From Lachnospiraceae bacterium (GTDB lineage: Bacteria > Bacillota > Clostridia > Lachnospirales > Lachnospiraceae), in assembly GCA_024697065.1 (NCBI GenBank), contig JAILGE010000032.1, positions 1 through 64,000 of the forward strand: a DNA stretch of 64,000 nt. The letters run 5' to 3'. Within the stretch, counting starts at the first letter, position 1. Each line of letters starts with the position of its first letter. A program made the position numbers and the translations under genes. Below are positions 43,240-51,236 of this stretch, piece by piece. The notes under the pieces are model-generated. The model had not been told where the DNA came from, searched no databases, and saw only the letters and a program-made list of their open reading frames with translations.

Positions 43240-43277
43240 ATTTGAATCACAACATAAATTCTTAAGGGTGCACAGAG

Positions 43278-44462
43278 ATGAATAACATACGATATGACTT
43301 CAACAAGATCACGGACAGAACCGGTACCAACAGCCTCAAGTGGGACAAGTACAAGGACGCGTTGCCCATGTGGGTGGCAGATATGGATATAGAGGTGCTT
43401 CCTGAGATCAGGGAGGTGGTGGTTAAGCGGGCTGAGCATGGTATATACGGATATACTACAGTGGACTCTGAATGGTCAGGATCGTATATTAACTGGTGGA
43501 AGACGAGACACTCATTTGAGATACGCAAGGAGTGGCTGAGATTTGTGACAGGAGTAATACCTGCAATGAACCTGCTGATCAGGAACATTTCCGGTGAGGG
43601 AGATAATGTGGTGATCCAGACGCCGGTTTATCCCGCATTTTTCAATATCATCCGCAGGAATAAACGCAATGTGCTTGAAAATATGCTTATATATGACAGG
43701 CAGGAAAGGGCTTATTCTGTTGACTGGACTGATCTGGAAGCCAAGCTCTCAGATCCTGAAACAAAGATCATGATCCTATGCAATCCACAGAATCCGGCGG
43801 GAAATATATGGGATAAGGAGACCTTAAAAAGAATAGGCGAACTGTGTGAAAAGAACGGAGTCACGGTTTTGTCAGATGAGATACATTGCGATATTGTTGC
43901 ACCGGGCAGGGAGTATACGCCCTTTGCATCAGTATCTGAAATAAACAGAAGTATCTCCATAAGCTTTATATCGCCTACCAAGGCTTTTAATGTTGCGGGT
44001 ATTCAGTCTGCCGCAGCCCTTGCAGTAGATCCTGAGCTCAGGAAGGCTGCATGGGAGTGCTTTGAGACAGGTTATATTGATGAAGGAAATTACTTTTCCA
44101 CAGACATCTGTAAAGCTGCTTTTTCAGAGGCGGGGGCTGAGTGGATCGATCAATTGCGAATCCATCTTTGGAATAACAGGAAGATCGCGGAAGACTATAT
44201 CAGAGATAACATGCCTGAGTTACGCGTTATACCCTCCGATGCTTCATACCTTATGTGGGTAGACTGTTCTGCCGTGATGAAAGACAGCGTGAGTTTTGTC
44301 TATCATCTTGAGAGGAAGGCGGGCGTTATGTTCAGTGCCGGCAAGTCTTTCGGAGGCAATGGCGATTACTTTGTGAGGATCAATCTGGCCTGCCCGGAGT
44401 CAATGCTAAAAGAAGGCCTGACCCGCTTCAGGGCAGGTGTGGCTTCCTATGGCGTACAATAG
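43278..44462 (+). CDS. MalY/PatB-type PLP aminotransferase / cystathionine beta-lyase
   Basis: The 394-aa fold-type I PLP enzyme matches the MalY/PatB family, which acts mainly as C-S beta-lyases on cystathionine or cysteine conjugates and sometimes as aminotransferases. Key features are KWDKYKDALPMWVADMD at the N-terminus, the NPQNPAGN motif (PLP ring), DEIHCDIV, and the PLP lysine in SPTKAFNVAGI near residue 235. The C-terminal RINLACPESMLKEGL contains the substrate-binding arginine. With metA and asd in the window it could serve methionine metabolism, but this is only contextual. Confidence 0.88.
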   Translation: MNNIRYDFNKITDRTGTNSLKWDKYKDALPMWVADMDIEVLPEIREVVVKRAEHGIYGYTTVDSEWSGSYINWWKTRHSFEIRKEWLRFVTGVIPAMNLLIRNISGEGDNVVIQTPVYPAFFNIIRRNKRNVLENMLIYDRQERAYSVDWTDLEAKLSDPETKIMILCNPQNPAGNIWDKETLKRIGELCEKNGVTVLSDEIHCDIVAPGREYTPFASVSEINRSISISFISPTKAFNVAGIQSAAALAVDPELRKAAWECFETGYIDEGNYFSTDICKAAFSEAGAEWIDQLRIHLWNNRKIAEDYIRDNMPELRVIPSDASYLMWVDCSAVMKDSVSFVYHLERKAGVMFSAGKSFGGNGDYFVRINLACPESMLKEGLTRFRAGVASYGVQ

Positions 44463-44601
44463 TCTCATAAAGGCAGCGCCTATATGACGAAAAAGAAATA
44501 TTGGCCGGAAAGCTGAACTTGTTAATATCGCTTTTTTCTGCAATAATCAGTTTTGGAAAGATATGATTTCATAATTTATCAACAGATCGGAGGATATGAA
44601 A

Positions 44602-44907
44602 ATGGATAACAACAATTACCGTGGTCAGAATTTCTATCAGGCTGATGTCAGGGCTTCGATCCCGCCTGAATACCAGCCTATCAGCATGTGGGGATATTTC
44701 GGATATGAGCTGCTTTTTGCCATACCTGTGATCGGCTTCATATTGCTTATTGTTTTTTGCTTCGCGCCTGCCAATATCAATGTTAAGAACTTTGCCAGAT
44801 CTTACTTCTGCTTTATAATAATCGCGGTTATTGTACTGGTGATATGTGCTGTAGTTCTGGGCGGATTCGGCGGAATGGCTTATCTTAACGCTGCACAGGC
44901 ACGCTGA
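44602..44907 (+). CDS. Small membrane protein, function unknown
   Basis: The 101-aa protein has an Asn/Gln-rich start (MDNNNYRGQNFYQADVR), the conserved-looking PPEYQPISMWGYFGYELLFAIPVIGFI, and two membrane helices (about residues 34-53 and 65-90) ending in GGMAYLNAAQAR. It resembles small two-helix proteins common in Lachnospiraceae; I know no function for them. GGAGG is 8 nt from the ATG at 44602, so the track start at 44596 (2 nt spacing) is unlikely. From 44908 to 45022 nothing else is visible. Confidence 0.65.
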   Translation: MDNNNYRGQNFYQADVRASIPPEYQPISMWGYFGYELLFAIPVIGFILLIVFCFAPANINVKNFARSYFCFIIIAVIVLVICAVVLGGFGGMAYLNAAQAR

Positions 44908-45022
44908 AATAATCCATAATCCTTATAATATACATCGGATCCTGCGATTATAAGCTTGCCGTATAAGTCTGAGGTATTTGAACAGGTAATACTTTTTAGC
45001 TAAAATTATTGAAATATAAGTC

Positions 45023-45052
45023 AAAAAAGCAGCGGATTACCGTTGCTTTTTT
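45023..45052. terminator. Bidirectional terminator before carD
   Basis: AAAAAAGCAGCGG (45023-45035) and CCGTTGCTTTTTT (45040-45052) pair with a 4-nt loop and an A/T tract on each side. Confidence 0.88.
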
Positions 45053-45065
45053 GGCTTTTTTCAGC

Positions 45066-45095
45066 TTGAAATCTCCGGCTCAAAAAAGTTATAAT
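45066..45095 (+). promoter_or_regulatory. Promoter of the CarD-like gene
   Basis: TTGAAA (45066-45071) and consensus TATAAT (45090-45095) with an 18-nt spacer, 26 nt before the start codon at 45122. Confidence 0.65.
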
Positions 45096-45121
45096 TGTAG
45101 CATATTGAAATGGAGGATGCA

Positions 45122-45613
45122 ATGCAGAAATACAAAGTTGGTGACTATGTCATGTATGGGGTGTCGGGGGCTTGTGAAATATCTGAAATTGGACCTCTTT
45201 CCTTTGCGGGAAAGGATAAGATCTACTATTCTCTTAAGCCGTTTTACGACTCAAGAGATACTATCTACGTCCCTGTTGACAGAGAGGACGAGATAGCCCG
45301 TAAGGTCATCGGCAGGAAAGAGGCAGAATCCGTGATCGATAAGATACGGTCTGAAAAGCGTCGCGGTAAGCTTCCTGAGAGGGATGACTGCGATGTAATT
45401 CTTAAATCTGCAGACAGCATCAAGATCTCCAATATTATCAGGTGCCTCAGATATATGAGAGTTGAAAATCGCAAGAATCACAAGGGACTCAATATAGCGG
45501 AGGAGAAGATGCTCAAATATGCTGAAAGGATACTTTTCAGCGAGCTTGCTGTAGCGCTTAAGCTCAGCATGGAAGAGGCCGGTGACCGTCTTGGTGACGG
45601 ACTCGATATCTGA
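45122..45613 (+). CDS. CarD/CdnL-family RNA polymerase-binding regulator
   Basis: The 163-aa protein starts YKVGDYVMYGVSGACEISEIG, a CarD/TRCF Tudor-like domain that binds the beta subunit of RNA polymerase. It is followed by an all-helical C-terminal domain (ARKVIGRKEAESVIDKI ... EEKMLKYAERILFSELAVAL), which in CarD interacts with promoter DNA and stabilises open complexes. The architecture and length match CarD/CdnL. GGAGG is 5 nt before the ATG at 45122; the track start at 45110 contains that site. It is monocistronic, between two terminators. Confidence 0.88.
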   Translation: MQKYKVGDYVMYGVSGACEISEIGPLSFAGKDKIYYSLKPFYDSRDTIYVPVDREDEIARKVIGRKEAESVIDKIRSEKRRGKLPERDDCDVILKSADSIKISNIIRCLRYMRVENRKNHKGLNIAEEKMLKYAERILFSELAVALKLSMEEAGDRLGDGLDI

Positions 45614-45657
45614 TGCTCCCATGACGGTTATCCTGATGTAACGATCGTATATTATAA

Positions 45658-45691
45658 GGGAACGTGTTTTCACGTTCCCTGTTGCTTTTTT
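45658..45691 (+). terminator. Terminator after the CarD-like gene
   Basis: GGGAACGTG (45658-45666) and CACGTTCCC (45671-45679) form a 9-bp stem with the loop TTTT, followed by TGTTGCTTTTTT. Confidence 0.88.
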
Positions 45692-45706
45692 ACAGTGAGG
45701 GCGAAT

Positions 45707-47710
45707 ATGAATGAGACAGGCGTAAAGAGCATGCTGGATAGACAAAAGGAGCTGACGGATATCCTGTCCGAAGCGTCCAGGGCTTATTATGCGGAAGACC
45801 GCGAGATAATGAGCAATTTTGAATATGACAGGCTCTATGATGAACTGCTTTCTCTTGAGGAGAAGAGCGGAACTGTCCTGGCAGGTTCACCTACAGTGAA
45901 TGTCGGTTACGAGCCTGTGACATCTCTTCCCAAGGAGAGACACCCTTCTCCTATGCTGTCTCTGAATAAGACCAAGAGCAGGGAAGAATTAAGAGAGTGG
46001 CTGGGAGACAAGGAAGGCCTCTTATCCTGGAAGGAAGACGGTCTCACCGTAGTCCTTACATATGAAAACGGAAGCCTGGAAAAAGCCGTGACACGCGGCA
46101 ACGGAGAAGTGGGGGAAGTCATAACTCCAAACGCAAAGACCTTTAAGGGACTGCCCCTTATGATCCCTTACAAGGGCAGGCTCGTAATAAGAGGCGAAGC
46201 TGTCATCACTTATTCGGATTTTGAGAAGATCAATGAAGCAACGCCTGATGCCGATGCTTTATACAAGAATCCACGCAATCTTTGCAGCGGATCGGTACGT
46301 GCGCTGGATCCCAGGGTGACAGCGGCCAGAAATGTGAGAGTCATCATCTTCTCGCTGGTGGAAGCAAGTGATGCGGAAACAGGAGAAGCACATGACTTCG
46401 CTCATTCATTTGAAAATGAATTTATCTTCCTTAAGGAACAGGGATTTACAACGGTAGAATACAGGAGAGTCACTGCGGATACGGTTGTGGATGCGATCGG
46501 AGATTTTGAGGGTAAGATAAAGGATAATGATATCCCCTCCGACGGACTGGTGCTTTCCTATGATGACCTGGCATATGCAGCATCGCTGGGAAGGACTGCA
46601 AAGTTTCCAAGAGGTGCCATAGCTTTTAAATGGGCGGACGAGAATGCGGAGACCGTGCTTCGAAGTGTGGAATGGCAGACTTCCAGGACCGGCCTCATCA
46701 ATCCCGTAGCTGTCTTTGATACAGTAGAGCTTGAGGGTACGGAAGTCAGACGTGCCAGCGTTCACAATGTCAGTATGATCAGACAGTTAAAGCTTGGCAT
46801 CGGAGACAGGATAAAGGTCTTTAAGGCAAATATGATAATCCCTCAGATTTCCGAGAATCTCACCGGTTCCGACAACCTGGATATCCCTGAGGTTTGCCCG
46901 GTATGCGGTGCGGGGACAGAGATAAGGAAGCAGGTGGATTCGGAGGTGCTGATGTGCACGTCGCCGGACTGCCCGGCCAAGGCGCTCAAAGCATTTGTTC
47001 ATTTTACCGAGCGTGATGCAATGAATATCGAGGGCTTAAGTGAAGCAACCCTCGAGAAGCTCATAGCCGCAGGCCTTATAAAGGATTTCCATGACATATA
47101 CCATCTGGGCGAACACAGGGAAGCGATACTTGGTATGGAAGGCTTTAAAGAGAAATCCTGCGATAATCTCTTATCAAGCATAGAAAAGAGCAGGAAGACC
47201 GCCATCCCCAGGATGCTTTATTCCTTGGGGATACCGGGGATCGGTCTTGCGGGAGCAAAGCTTATAGCAGCTCATTTTTCCTATGATATGGATGCGATAA
47301 GGAAGGCGGGCGCCGAAGAACTTTCCGAAATAGAAGGGATAGGAGCTGTGCTTGCAGGCGCGTTTTCCGAATATATGTCGGATGAAAAAAAAGCACGGGC
47401 GTTAGATGCTCTGCTTAAGGAGCTGGAGCTTGAGATCCCGGTAAAGCATGAGGGAGCAGCTGATCTTACAGGCATGGCCTTCGTCATAACGGGAAGCCTG
47501 ATTCACTTTGCTAACAGGAGTGATCTGAAGGAACTGATCGAATCCTACGGCGGTAAGGTTACCGGAAGCGTGACATCCAAGACTGAGTGTCTTATAAACA
47601 ACGATCCGGAATCAACTTCATCCAAGAATCAGACCGCCAGGAAAAACGGCATAACCATACTTTCAGAGGATGAATTCCTCGCCCGTTATATGCCGGATCA
47701 TCAGATCTGA
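45707..47710 (+). CDS. ligA: NAD-dependent DNA ligase LigA
   Basis: LigA seals nicks between Okazaki fragments using NAD. The order is the Ia domain (ILSEASRAYYAEDREIMSNFEYDRLYDEL), the nucleotidyltransferase domain with the adenylated lysine in SWKEDGL near residue 108 (KEDG rather than the usual KLDG/KVDG), the OB fold, a four-cysteine zinc finger (CPVCG ... CTSPDC), helix-hairpin-helix repeats, and a C-terminal BRCT domain (GMAFVITGSLIHFANRSDL). The 667 aa are full length. The ATG at 45707 is 5 nt from GAGGG; the GTG at 45695 in the track is inside that site. It may be a secondary LigA, given its unusual motif. Confidence 0.9.
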   Translation: MNETGVKSMLDRQKELTDILSEASRAYYAEDREIMSNFEYDRLYDELLSLEEKSGTVLAGSPTVNVGYEPVTSLPKERHPSPMLSLNKTKSREELREWLGDKEGLLSWKEDGLTVVLTYENGSLEKAVTRGNGEVGEVITPNAKTFKGLPLMIPYKGRLVIRGEAVITYSDFEKINEATPDADALYKNPRNLCSGSVRALDPRVTAARNVRVIIFSLVEASDAETGEAHDFAHSFENEFIFLKEQGFTTVEYRRVTADTVVDAIGDFEGKIKDNDIPSDGLVLSYDDLAYAASLGRTAKFPRGAIAFKWADENAETVLRSVEWQTSRTGLINPVAVFDTVELEGTEVRRASVHNVSMIRQLKLGIGDRIKVFKANMIIPQISENLTGSDNLDIPEVCPVCGAGTEIRKQVDSEVLMCTSPDCPAKALKAFVHFTERDAMNIEGLSEATLEKLIAAGLIKDFHDIYHLGEHREAILGMEGFKEKSCDNLLSSIEKSRKTAIPRMLYSLGIPGIGLAGAKLIAAHFSYDMDAIRKAGAEELSEIEGIGAVLAGAFSEYMSDEKKARALDALLKELELEIPVKHEGAADLTGMAFVITGSLIHFANRSDLKELIESYGGKVTGSVTSKTECLINNDPESTSSKNQTARKNGITILSEDEFLARYMPDHQI

Positions 47711-47723
47711 CGGAGTTATTTAT

Positions 47724-47751
47724 TTGACTAAGTTGTCTGCTGTGTTATAGT
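47724..47751 (+). promoter_or_regulatory. Promoter of metA with overlapping inverted repeat
   Basis: TTGACT (47724-47729) and TATAGT (47746-47751) have a 16-nt spacer. An imperfect inverted repeat GTCTGCT...AGTAGAC spans the spacer and the -10, so it is a possible operator. No SAM riboswitch is present in the short leader. Confidence 0.6.
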
Positions 47752-47794
47752 AGACATTATGACTATACTAAAGAGAAAGGAAGGCTAGAGAATT

Positions 47795-48703
47795 ATGCCT
47801 ATCAGAGTTCAGAGCGATCTGCCGGCCAGAGAACAGCTTGAGGAAGAAAATATATTTGTGATGGACGAGAACCGTGCGATGCACCAGGATATCCGTCCTC
47901 TTAAAGTATGTATCCTCAATCTCATGCCTATCAAGGAAGATACTGAGTTGCAGCTTCTCAGGGCTTTTTCAAACACGCCTCTGCAGATAGATCCAACTTT
48001 CCTTATGGTTAAGAGTCATATTTCGCAGCATACATCCGCAAATCATCTTAACCGCTTCTATACAACCTTTGATAAGATCGAGAAACAGAAGTTTGATGGT
48101 ATGATAATCACCGGTGCCCCGGTGGAGCAGATGCCTTTTGAAGAAGTGGATTATTGGGAAGAGATCTGCCATATCATGGAGTGGACCAAGAACAATGTCA
48201 CAAGTACGCTGCATTTATGCTGGGGAGCTCAGGCCGGACTTTATTATCATTACGGTATTCCAAAGATCGATCTTCCGGAGAAGCTTTTCGGAATATATAA
48301 ACATACGGTCCAGCACAGAAAGACACCTCTGATCAGAGGATTTGATGATATCTTCTATGCCCCGCATTCGAGGCATACCACCAACAGACCGGAGGATATA
48401 GAGGCCTGCGATAAGCTGACTATACTTGCCAAATCCGACGACGCGGGAGTATTGCTGGTGAAATCGGATGATGACAGGCAGGTTTTCCTCATGGGGCATC
48501 CGGAGTATGATCGTTATACCCTTGACAAGGAATACAAAAGAGATGTGGCACAGGGACTGCCCATACATATCCCTGTGAATTATTATCCGGACGATGATCC
48601 CTCACAAAAGCCCATGCTCATTTGGAGGGCGCATGCAAATACGCTTTATTCCAATTGGCTCAATTATTACGTTTATCAGGTTACACCTTACGATCTTACT
48701 TAA
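47795..48703 (+). CDS. metA: Homoserine O-acyltransferase MetA, predicted acetyl-CoA type
   Basis: MetA acylates homoserine at the start of methionine synthesis. The 302-aa protein has the catalytic cysteine in HLCWGAQAG (near residue 142) and the catalytic histidine in FLMGHPEYDRY. Position 111 is glutamate (GAPVE). From structural and mutational work on the family, Glu at 111 favours acetyl-CoA and Gly favours succinyl-CoA, so this should be a homoserine O-acetyltransferase despite the usual MetA name. The start is preceded by AGGAAGG at about 12 nt. A long 3' region holds a candidate small RNA. Confidence 0.92.
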   Translation: MPIRVQSDLPAREQLEEENIFVMDENRAMHQDIRPLKVCILNLMPIKEDTELQLLRAFSNTPLQIDPTFLMVKSHISQHTSANHLNRFYTTFDKIEKQKFDGMIITGAPVEQMPFEEVDYWEEICHIMEWTKNNVTSTLHLCWGAQAGLYYHYGIPKIDLPEKLFGIYKHTVQHRKTPLIRGFDDIFYAPHSRHTTNRPEDIEACDKLTILAKSDDAGVLLVKSDDDRQVFLMGHPEYDRYTLDKEYKRDVAQGLPIHIPVNYYPDDDPSQKPMLIWRAHANTLYSNWLNYYVYQVTPYDLT

Positions 48704-48738
48704 GGAGTGGGACAGCTCCCGACAGGATATCATTTATA

Positions 48739-48767
48739 TTGAAAATGACCTGTTGGGATGCTACAAT
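48739..48767 (+). promoter_or_regulatory. Promoter downstream of metA
   Basis: TTGAAA (48739-48744) and TACAAT (48762-48767) are separated by exactly 17 nt. The -35 lies within a long imperfect hairpin, ACAGG...CCTGT (48722-48753). It could drive the candidate RNA below and/or the J-domain operon. Confidence 0.5.
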
Positions 48768-48773
48768 TTCTTT

Positions 48774-48867
48774 AAATGTGAAGCATGGATCGACATGCTT
48801 ACTCAGAGGCCTGAATACTATACCGGGATGCAGTGATTTGCCTCTTAAAAGCAGATCACTGCTTTTT
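48774..48867 (+). ncRNA. Candidate small RNA (or attenuated leader) between metA and the J-domain gene
   Basis: From the predicted start near 48774 to the terminator there are about 94 nt with two strong hairpins: AAGCATG/CATGCTT (48781-48800, loop GATCGA) and GCAGTGAT/ATCACTGC (48830-48862), followed by TTTTT. A promoter, a compact fold and an intrinsic terminator with no credible ORF are the standard marks of a small RNA. It could equally be a leader with an attenuator for the downstream operon, since the J-domain start lies 28 nt past the terminator. The family is unknown to me. Confidence 0.4.
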
Positions 48868-48894
48868 ATAGGTTAAAGGAAAGGTTGATCCCCG

Positions 48895-49410
48895 ATGGAT
48901 ACGATGACTGCCTATGCCGTCCTTGGACTCAGATACGGAGCTTCAAAGGATGAGATCAGAACAGCATACAGGGAATTATGCAAGGAGCTTCATCCGGATA
49001 ATCCGGGTACTACGGAAGCAGACCATGAGAAGTATCTGAAAGTGGTTGAAGCTTATTCTGCCTTGGAGAATGTGTATCCCATAGGCGGTGACCGTGACAG
49101 GCCCGTGAAGGCGGGATATGACGTTTATAAACGTGCGGGCAGGGTAATGGGTTCTTCTGTAGCATCCCACCCCGGCTCATCAGGATATAAGGCTGAGCAG
49201 CGCAGGTTCGAAGCCAGGATGCAGAAAGCAAGGGAAGAGAAGAAACTGCAGCTTAATGAAGAGCTTAAGCTCCGCTCGGAAAAACTGCAGGAAAAGATAG
49301 CGAAGGAACGAGCTATACTCAACGAGATAAGGATGATCCGCCTGGCGCATATCATCCATGAGACCATAGCCGCTGATAAAAAGTACGGTAAAGAAAGCAA
49401 TAATGATTGA
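48895..49410 (+). CDS. J-domain (DnaJ-like) protein
   Basis: The 171-aa protein has an N-terminal J domain (YAVLGLRYGASKDEIRTAYRELCKELHPDNPG) with the HPD tripeptide that stimulates DnaK ATPase. It is followed by a basic helical coiled coil (residues 100-150: RMQKAREEKKLQLNEELKLRSEKLQEKI). It lacks the Gly/Phe, zinc-finger and client domains of true DnaJ, so it is a specialised co-chaperone targeting DnaK to an unknown client. The last 8 nt overlap the next gene, which is a candidate client or partner. Confidence 0.8.
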   Translation: MDTMTAYAVLGLRYGASKDEIRTAYRELCKELHPDNPGTTEADHEKYLKVVEAYSALENVYPIGGDRDRPVKAGYDVYKRAGRVMGSSVASHPGSSGYKAEQRRFEARMQKAREEKKLQLNEELKLRSEKLQEKIAKERAILNEIRMIRLAHIIHETIAADKKYGKESNND

Positions 49411-49711
49411 TTTTAAAGATAATCTGTATAAAGTCACGCTGGATTACATTAAGAAAGAGAAGTATTCGGGAAGCTGTGACGGCAAGAGGTTCATGATCAC
49501 CATGAAAGTTGAGAAAGGACCGGATGATACAGAGACTAAGCTTATAAATGTCTGCATGTGGCCGGAGCCTTATTCTCTGGCTAAGACCGATGATGACAAG
49601 AAGTCGAATGTCACATTTCCATTTGATAATGACGGATTGGCCGAAGCATGGAAATTTATCGAAACATGCTGTACCGGAAGTGTTGGGGCAACGGAGAATA
49701 TACAGGCTTAA
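49403..49711 (+). CDS. Hypothetical protein, unrecognised
   Basis: The 102-aa protein MIDFKDNLYKVTLDYIKKEKY has alternating hydrophobic/charged strands and a CMWPEPYSLAKTDDDKKSNVTFPF segment. It has no signal peptide or membrane helix. I know no domain. It overlaps the J-domain gene by 8 nt and ends 14 nt before the HAMP/GGDEF-like gene, so the three are probably one operon, and it may act with one of those proteins. Confidence 0.65.
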   Translation: MIDFKDNLYKVTLDYIKKEKYSGSCDGKRFMITMKVEKGPDDTETKLINVCMWPEPYSLAKTDDDKKSNVTFPFDNDGLAEAWKFIETCCTGSVGATENIQA

Positions 49712-49725
49712 AAAGGGGTTTAGTT

Positions 49726-50640
49726 ATGAAGAAGTTCAGATCGATCAAGTCCAGAGCAATGGTGGCCGTAAGCCTTGCATTAATCGTGCTTGTGGCCTTT
49801 TCAACATTGATCAGCTACATTTTCTATTCCGATGCGCTTGATTCTTATATAAAGGGATCCTCAAGAGATGAAGCTCGTTTGCAGTTCTTCATCATCTTTA
49901 CGTGTTCAATGATACTTATCGCTGTCGTACTCATCTTTATCACATCGGCATTGATGGATCTGTATGTTGTAAAGCCGGTGACGGATATGACCAAAGCCAT
50001 ATCCGAGATAAGCTTTGATGATGAGGGAATGGCAACAGGCGAAGATGATTCCAAACACTCATTAAAAAAGCTGGAGATCACATCCGGCGATGAGATGGAG
50101 GAATTATACAAGACCCTCAAGAAATTCCAGCTGGATACCAGTGAATATCTGATCAGCATGCGTGATGACAGCTGGGAGAAAGAGCATGACAGTATGACAA
50201 TGCTCTCCAATGGAGTGAAATTCGATAAGCGTAAAAAGGAAGTATATCCCTACGCGGACTCGGTCTATATTGCCTGCCTCAATATCATCAACCTGCATGT
50301 GGTAAATGAAAAGATAAGCACCGAAGCCGGTGACGGTATCATATCCAAGGTGGCAAGAGAGCTCAGGAGACTTAATTCCGAGAATATCCACGCCTACAGA
50401 CTTGAAGAGGATCACTTCATTTTGGTTTTCTGCGGATATCTTAAAGATGAGGCTGCCTCCGTGGTCTCAAAATGGGTAGACAGAGTAGGTCGTCTTAACC
50501 GTAATTCCGATGATTTTGAATGCAGACTGGTCTGGGGAGGAGCTTACGGCGAAGGTCTTTTCGATGTTGAAGATGTATATAAGCATGCAGACACTGAACT
50601 TTATTGCAATACTGCGGTAGCCAAGAAGAATCTGAAATAA
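49726..50640 (+). CDS. Membrane protein with HAMP and degenerate GGDEF domain
   Basis: The 304-aa protein has two membrane helices (about residues 12-36 and 52-78), a HAMP-like linker (VVKPVTDMTKAISEI ... SGDEMEELYKTLKKF), and a domain with the GGDEF fold. HDSMTMLSNGVKFDKR corresponds to the usual D-LTGLPNR-F entry, but the catalytic GGDEF loop reads RLEEDHF and the inhibitory-site RxxD is absent, so it should not make cyclic di-GMP. It may sense a signal through HAMP and act by binding protein or nucleotide. The track start at 49648 lies inside the previous gene; the ATG at 49726 has AAAGGGG upstream. Confidence 0.75.
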   Translation: MKKFRSIKSRAMVAVSLALIVLVAFSTLISYIFYSDALDSYIKGSSRDEARLQFFIIFTCSMILIAVVLIFITSALMDLYVVKPVTDMTKAISEISFDDEGMATGEDDSKHSLKKLEITSGDEMEELYKTLKKFQLDTSEYLISMRDDSWEKEHDSMTMLSNGVKFDKRKKEVYPYADSVYIACLNIINLHVVNEKISTEAGDGIISKVARELRRLNSENIHAYRLEEDHFILVFCGYLKDEAASVVSKWVDRVGRLNRNSDDFECRLVWGGAYGEGLFDVEDVYKHADTELYCNTAVAKKNLK

Positions 50641-50709
50641 TTTTTTATCCCGGTAAATACGGATCATCTGTATCGGGATATTCAAGCGTTTGAGCGAAAG
50701 GGGTTGTTT

Positions 50710-51132
50710 TTGGTCAGGATCTCAAGTCTGGACAAACTTGATAAGATGAATTTCTACTCTAAGATGCATACGAACCTGGTGAAGTGGTGGGATGTAAATA
50801 TTACGGATCCGGCCAAGATCCCTGTAGACGGGGAGGTGTATGAAGATGATGAGAGCAGAGTGGATAAAGCTTTGAATGCCGCAGATGATTATGATGCAGA
50901 TGCGGTGGCGGATAAGCTTTTGGAAGATGCGCTCTCCGGAGATTATGATACCGGAGCTGCTGCTGATACCACCGGTTCCACCGGCGAAGAGTTCGTATCA
51001 TCCGGTGATCCGGAGGTGGATGCCACAGCTATGGAAATCTACAACAGACTTATGAGTGAGGCCGCAGCAGATGAAGCTGCAAAAATAGCAGAGATCGAAG
51101 CCGCCAAACTAAAAGCTGCTGAGGAGAACTGA
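50710..51132 (+). CDS. Acidic Ala/Asp-rich protein, function unknown
   Basis: This protein of about 140 aa has a short globular-looking start (NFYSKMHTNLVKWWDVNITDP) followed by a strongly acidic, Ala- and Asp-rich, probably disordered C-terminus (ADDYDADAVADKLLEDALSGDYDTGAAAD ... AAADEAAKIAEIEAAKLK). No signal peptide. The start is uncertain: TTG at 50710 has AAGGGG 6 nt upstream and no better ATG with a ribosome site follows (next ATG 50746). It is the last gene before the bidirectional terminator and may belong with the membrane protein upstream. Confidence 0.55.
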   Translation: MVRISSLDKLDKMNFYSKMHTNLVKWWDVNITDPAKIPVDGEVYEDDESRVDKALNAADDYDADAVADKLLEDALSGDYDTGAAADTTGSTGEEFVSSGDPEVDATAMEIYNRLMSEAAADEAAKIAEIEAAKLKAAEEN

Positions 51133-51170
51133 GCCGATATTATAATGAATGGACAAGGGAAAATTAAAAA

Positions 51171-51201
51171 ACTATAGAGCACAGGCTCTATAGTTTTTTT
51201 T
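51171..51201. terminator. Bidirectional terminator between convergent genes
   Basis: ACTATAGAGC (51171-51180) and GCTCTATAGT (51185-51194) form a 10-bp perfect stem with the loop ACAG, flanked by an A-run and a T-run. It serves the convergent operons on both sides. Confidence 0.95.
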
Positions 51202-51236
51202 GAATCATTTATCCTGAACTCATTATCCGGTATTTC

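Noticed and set aside
47711-47794. SAM riboswitch before metA
   Set aside because: The leader is under 50 nt from the promoter and has no riboswitch-like multi-helix structure.
48594-48876. ORFs of 80 and 84 aa spanning the metA end and the following region
   Set aside because: They begin inside metA in another frame and cross two hairpins and a terminator, so a structured RNA explains the region better.
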